Assembly (NCBI GenBank): GCA_004554385.1
Contig: SFMO01000075.1
Location: forward strand, 1 to 14,668
Length of the DNA stretch: 14,668 nucleotides
Direction: 5' to 3'
Source of the DNA: Ruminococcus flavefaciens
GTDB lineage: Bacteria; Bacillota; Clostridia; Oscillospirales; Ruminococcaceae
Within the stretch, counting starts at the first letter, position 1, and every line of letters begins with the position of its first letter. Under the pieces are notes generated by a model, which did not search any database, was not told the DNA's origin, and saw nothing but the letters and a program-made list of their open reading frames with translations. The translations under genes were made by a program, and so were the position numbers. Of the stretch, positions 11,970 to 14,668 are shown piece after piece.

Positions 11970-13796
11970 TCAGCCATTAACTGAATTTGTTGCGTAAGTT
12001 GAGAGTATCTCGGAAGCGTCCAGACTGTTTACAGAGCCGTCTGTATTGATGTCTGCCATATACTCCATATGAACTACTGTAACATTGCTTACCTCTTCAT
12101 CAACAGCCTTATCGGCATAGTATCCGAGTACCATGCTTGCGTCAACTGCTGTTAACTGTCCGTCGAAATCGACGTCGCCTGCTTCCTTGTCCTTGCAGAG
12201 CTGCTCGATGTAAGGTCTTATATCGCTGAGGTCTACAAGTCCCTTCTTTTCAAGGAGCTGGAGGTAGTAGATATCAAGCTTGTACTGAGGCAGCTCGTAT
12301 GGCATACCTACAACTGACTCATAAATCATAAAATCACCGAATGTTCCCGGGATATCATCATTGTCAAGCTCTACATTCTGGTCGATGAAATTCCACATAT
12401 CAGCAGGAAGGATGCTTTCTTCAGCTGTTCTGCCTGCGCTGATGTCGTTAACATACAGACTAAATACATACGAATCCAGAGTGTTTATGCTGCCGTCCTT
12501 GTTTATATCAAACATATCATTTTTGAGACCGCTCTTCAGAACAGCCTTTCCATCATTGATCAAAGCAATAAAAGCATCGTTATCATGCATATAATCGTGA
12601 TCTGCAATAGCCAGATAGCGCTTATAAGACTCGTTTCCCATAGGATTTTCGTTATAATTGCCATCTGCCTTATTAAAGTTTTTGCGCAAAATGGAGTCCA
12701 GATCACTTACAAAGGCCTCGCTTACAGAGTGGTCACAGAGCATAATTTCTCCACGATACTGAACATAATACAGACTTCTTTTATTTATAATGTCGATATC
12801 CGTATTGCTGATGATATATCTTGCAATAATGTCAAACGAATTCAGATCACATAAGGGCATACCGTCCTTGTTGTAATCTACAAACGAATAAACATAATCG
12901 TATAAAGGCTTGCACTTATCCCAGATCAGCTGCTTGGACTCTTCCGGCATAGAGAGGCGTGAACGGAGCGGATGCTCGTAATCAGCGTGAATACAAACAG
13001 TATTGCCCATCACTTCCTCCACTAAGTTAAACTGACCGAAATAGTAATTATTGCTGAAAAAGCCTTCCTCATCGGCAGAAGCTACATCAAAGATGTATAT
13101 ATCATAGAGGTCCTTAAGATCAACAACTCCGTCTTCATTTATGTCAAAGCTGTACTTTTCTGCATCATAGTTTTCGAGGAATCTCTTATAGTATGCGTCG
13201 TTATACTTATCCAATGAATATGCCACGTTCTTTAAATTGAAGAAGAAGTAATCAATAAAGCTGTTTCTGTTCTCATCCGAACCATAGGTATAGCTTTCGT
13301 CAACATAAACAGAATTCAGCAGCTTTTCTCTTACCTCGGCAGGAGCATCCGGAGATATGGTCCTGCAGACATGCTTTTTAATCTCTGCATCAGCAGGAAT
13401 AAGATATTCCCTATTTTCAAAATAATTTCCATAATCTTCCTGTGTATATCTGATCTCACATACCTCTCTGAGCAGATCGGTATCAAGAGTATCAATAGCT
13501 CCGTCCTTGTTGAAATCTCCATATGCAGCACATCTTTCAGCATAGCCATCAGGAAGTGACTCAGGCTCATTCATATATGTGAAAAGAGCATAAGCATCGA
13601 ATCCGTCAAGCTTTCCGCTGCCATCAAAATCCATTTTATCGGTATTCTCTTCAATATAAAGTACAGCGTCTGCGAGAGAGTCTATAGGCTTCGGAGTATA
13701 CAGGGATTCTGCATTTGCAGGCATACTTACTCCGCTTGATGCCATTGCAGCTGCTGAGAGAGCAGCAAGATATTTTTTTACTTCCATTACCTTCAT
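11970..13796 (-). CDS. Secreted protein with seven dockerin-like calcium loops, internal start (608 aa)
   Basis: AAGGAGG at 13811-13805 is eight bases before the ATG at 13796, in frame inside the longer ORF. The product starts MKVMEVKKYLAALSAAAMAS and ends its Sec signal peptide at MPANA (about residue 29). EF-hand/dockerin-type segments follow near 56 (DFDGSGKLDGFD), 93 (DFNKDGAIDTLD), 217 (DINEDGVVDLKD), 306 (DYNKDG, degenerate), 429 (DINKDGSINTLD), 540 (DVDFDGQLTAVD) and 581 (DINTDGSVNSLD). The last pair forms a canonical C-terminal type I dockerin; the first pair can form a second one. The stretches between are acidic and Tyr/Asp-rich, with no enzyme motif I recognise. It probably binds cohesins or calcium outside the cell. 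I consider this the likelier secreted product of the locus. Confidence 0.72.
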   Translation of the reverse strand: MKVMEVKKYLAALSAAAMASSGVSMPANAESLYTPKPIDSLADAVLYIEENTDKMDFDGSGKLDGFDAYALFTYMNEPESLPDGYAERCAAYGDFNKDGAIDTLDTDLLREVCEIRYTQEDYGNYFENREYLIPADAEIKKHVCRTISPDAPAEVREKLLNSVYVDESYTYGSDENRNSFIDYFFFNLKNVAYSLDKYNDAYYKRFLENYDAEKYSFDINEDGVVDLKDLYDIYIFDVASADEEGFFSNNYYFGQFNLVEEVMGNTVCIHADYEHPLRSRLSMPEESKQLIWDKCKPLYDYVYSFVDYNKDGMPLCDLNSFDIIARYIISNTDIDIINKRSLYYVQYRGEIMLCDHSVSEAFVSDLDSILRKNFNKADGNYNENPMGNESYKRYLAIADHDYMHDNDAFIALINDGKAVLKSGLKNDMFDINKDGSINTLDSYVFSLYVNDISAGRTAEESILPADMWNFIDQNVELDNDDIPGTFGDFMIYESVVGMPYELPQYKLDIYYLQLLEKKGLVDLSDIRPYIEQLCKDKEAGDVDFDGQLTAVDASMVLGYYADKAVDEEVSNVTVVHMEYMADINTDGSVNSLDASEILSTYATNSVNG

Positions 13797-14309
13797 TCTG
13801 ATTACCTCCTTGCAATCATCATCACTGAGATCGATAGTTATTGGTGTCGGAACTGTTGTAACAGCAGCAGGAACGTCCCCTTTTGCAGCTGTTATAGAAG
13901 TGCCGGCGTTTTCAGTGTTTTTTACGGCTGACGATACGTTTGTTGCCGTTAGTTTATATGTGGTTACAGCATTTGCTGCTGTCACAGCGGCTGTGGGCTT
14001 TGTCGCTGAAGCTGCTGCCGTTGTACTGTGGCTTTCCGATGAGGTCGTGACTGCGGAAGGTGTGCTCTCTGTGGTAACTGTCTCCTTAGTGCTTTCCGTT
14101 ACTGCCGTAACACTTTCAGGAGACTTTATATCCAGTTTCCTATTTTCAGCCCCATAGTGAACAGCTCCTGCTGTAATAATGCAGACAGCTGCCACGGCTG
14201 AAACAGCAGCACAGGCTTTTTCCATACGGATACGCTTTTTCCTCATTTCAGCAAGATGCTCATCTCTTATCCTGAATACGGCATCAGCTATCTCTTTAGT
14301 ATCTCTCAT
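11970..14309 (-). CDS. Anti-sigma-like membrane segment fused in frame to a dockerin-repeat protein (779 aa)
   Basis: From the ATG at 14309, with AGGAAGG upstream, the frame stays open to 11970. Residues 1-31 are charged and cytoplasmic (MRDTKEIADAVFRIRDEHLA), about 32-52 form one membrane helix, and 60-160 are a Ser/Thr/Ala-rich extracellular linker. The frame then continues through 'D-L-S-D-D-D-C-K-E-V-I-R' into a complete second protein that begins with its own signal peptide at residue 172 (see 11970..13796). The first part overlaps the sigma gene by 14 bases, the standard place for an anti-sigma factor. Either this is a true fusion, or the first gene lost its stop and translation of the second part normally restarts at the internal site. 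An alternative TAA at 13802-13804 lies one frame away, right after the internal ribosome site, hinting at a former stop. Confidence 0.6.
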   Translation of the reverse strand: MRDTKEIADAVFRIRDEHLAEMRKKRIRMEKACAAVSAVAAVCIITAGAVHYGAENRKLDIKSPESVTAVTESTKETVTTESTPSAVTTSSESHSTTAAASATKPTAAVTAANAVTTYKLTATNVSSAVKNTENAGTSITAAKGDVPAAVTTVPTPITIDLSDDDCKEVIRMKVMEVKKYLAALSAAAMASSGVSMPANAESLYTPKPIDSLADAVLYIEENTDKMDFDGSGKLDGFDAYALFTYMNEPESLPDGYAERCAAYGDFNKDGAIDTLDTDLLREVCEIRYTQEDYGNYFENREYLIPADAEIKKHVCRTISPDAPAEVREKLLNSVYVDESYTYGSDENRNSFIDYFFFNLKNVAYSLDKYNDAYYKRFLENYDAEKYSFDINEDGVVDLKDLYDIYIFDVASADEEGFFSNNYYFGQFNLVEEVMGNTVCIHADYEHPLRSRLSMPEESKQLIWDKCKPLYDYVYSFVDYNKDGMPLCDLNSFDIIARYIISNTDIDIINKRSLYYVQYRGEIMLCDHSVSEAFVSDLDSILRKNFNKADGNYNENPMGNESYKRYLAIADHDYMHDNDAFIALINDGKAVLKSGLKNDMFDINKDGSINTLDSYVFSLYVNDISAGRTAEESILPADMWNFIDQNVELDNDDIPGTFGDFMIYESVVGMPYELPQYKLDIYYLQLLEKKGLVDLSDIRPYIEQLCKDKEAGDVDFDGQLTAVDASMVLGYYADKAVDEEVSNVTVVHMEYMADINTDGSVNSLDASEILSTYATNSVNG
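13797..13811 (-). promoter_or_regulatory. Internal ribosome binding site inside the 788-codon frame
   Basis: AAGGAGGTAATCAGA precedes ATG at 13796: a near-perfect anti-16S match with an eight-base spacer. It is encoded by the codons for Cys-Lys-Glu-Val-Ile-Arg of the longer frame and decides the start of the secreted dockerin-repeat protein. Confidence 0.8.
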
Positions 14310-14668
14310 ACACAAAGCCCTTCCTTTCCAGTTCATTTTTCAACGACTTTCTCGCTCTGAAAATCAGATCGCTGACCTGTCGTTTTGCCTTATGCATTAT
14401 CTTGGCTATATCCGAAGCGTCAAGGTCCTCAAAATACATAAGGTAGAGTACCTGATAGTAATCAGGATTCAGACGCTTCATAGCACTATAAAGCTCTGCT
14501 TTCTGCTCCTCCTTGAAGAATTCCTTTTCCGTATCTTTAGCATCGGATATATTGAGCTGTTCCTCAAGAGGCAGATCTGATATTTTTTTATCTTTCCTCA
14601 GATGGTCGACAGCCACGTCTTGAAGGAGCATTTTCCGCGGAAAGCAGGCTTTTTTATGGCAAGCTTCA
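14296..14668 (-). CDS. ECF-type RNA polymerase sigma factor, N-terminus beyond the window edge
   Basis: The first in-window ATG (14631) is not the true start: the same frame stays open to the edge and encodes further residues ending KKACFPRKM, which read as region 2 of a sigma factor, followed by 'L-L-Q-D-V-A-V-D-H-L-R-K-D-K-K' (region 2.3-2.4). Region 4 is complete: 'A-M-K-R-L-N-P-D-Y-Y-Q-V-L-Y-L-M-Y-F-E-D-L', 'A-S-D-I-A-K-I-M-H-K-A-K-R-Q-V-S-D-L-I-F-R-A-R-K-S-L-K'. About 123 residues are visible. It belongs to a different branch from the two paralogous sigma factors in this window, lacking their LGEPDSTIILQKY block. Its stop overlaps the following membrane-protein gene by 14 bases. Confidence 0.85.
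   Translation of the reverse strand, partial: EACHKKACFPRKMLLQDVAVDHLRKDKKISDLPLEEQLNISDAKDTEKEFFKEEQKAELYSAMKRLNPDYYQVLYLMYFEDLDASDIAKIMHKAKRQVSDLIFRARKSLKNELERKGFVYERY

Noticed and set aside
14296..14631. Complete 111-aa sigma-like protein starting at the ATG at 14631
   Set aside because: The frame continues open to the window edge and the extra residues read as sigma region 2, so the gene is truncated by the edge and the Met is internal.

Overview
The window looks like a chromosomal segment of a cellulosome-type Ruminococcus or close Oscillospiraceae relative. The evidence is type I dockerin repeats with D-x-N-x-D-G loops on two secreted proteins, a BspA-like/DUF285 repeat protein with a Thr/Ala-rich linker, ECF sigma/anti-sigma pairs, strong GGAGG ribosome sites, consensus TTGACA/TATAAT promoters and moderate base composition. 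Species cannot be fixed from this sequence alone.

Layout. (1) 1-546, minus: a tightly packed set of very small genes (46 aa, 104 aa, and a third running off the left edge) with one-nucleotide overlaps or gaps; the 104-aa product resembles small phage tail-associated proteins. (2) 725-2889, minus: a PadR-type regulator, HAAS/DUF1700 membrane protein, DUF4097 membrane-anchored beta-repeat protein and a free-standing UvrD/PcrA-type Tudor-like domain. They read from one consensus promoter that carries a perfect palindrome and end at a strong hairpin. (3) 2975-5180, minus: an ECF sigma factor and a membrane anti-sigma-like protein with two PASTA domains. (4) 5217-7413, minus: an intact EAL-domain c-di-GMP phosphodiesterase fused to a C-terminal beta-helix with repeated Gly-Ile-Gly turns. 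(5) 7517-10277, plus: the divergent gene, a secreted DUF285 repeat protein with a dockerin. (6) 10306-11954, plus: a second sigma/anti-sigma pair paralogous to region 3 but with a different ectodomain. (7) 11970-14668, minus: a third sigma gene cut by the window edge, followed by an ORF in which an anti-sigma-like membrane segment runs in frame into a secreted protein with seven dockerin-like calcium loops. That secreted protein has its own internal ribosome site and signal peptide.

Together the genes form a surface-sensing and surface-display neighbourhood: three sigma/anti-sigma modules, a membrane-stress type PadR operon, one c-di-GMP hydrolase, and two dockerin proteins expected to dock onto cohesin scaffolds outside the cell. 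The most unusual items are the EAL/beta-helix fusion without any membrane segment and the nested, in-frame anti-sigma/dockerin gene.
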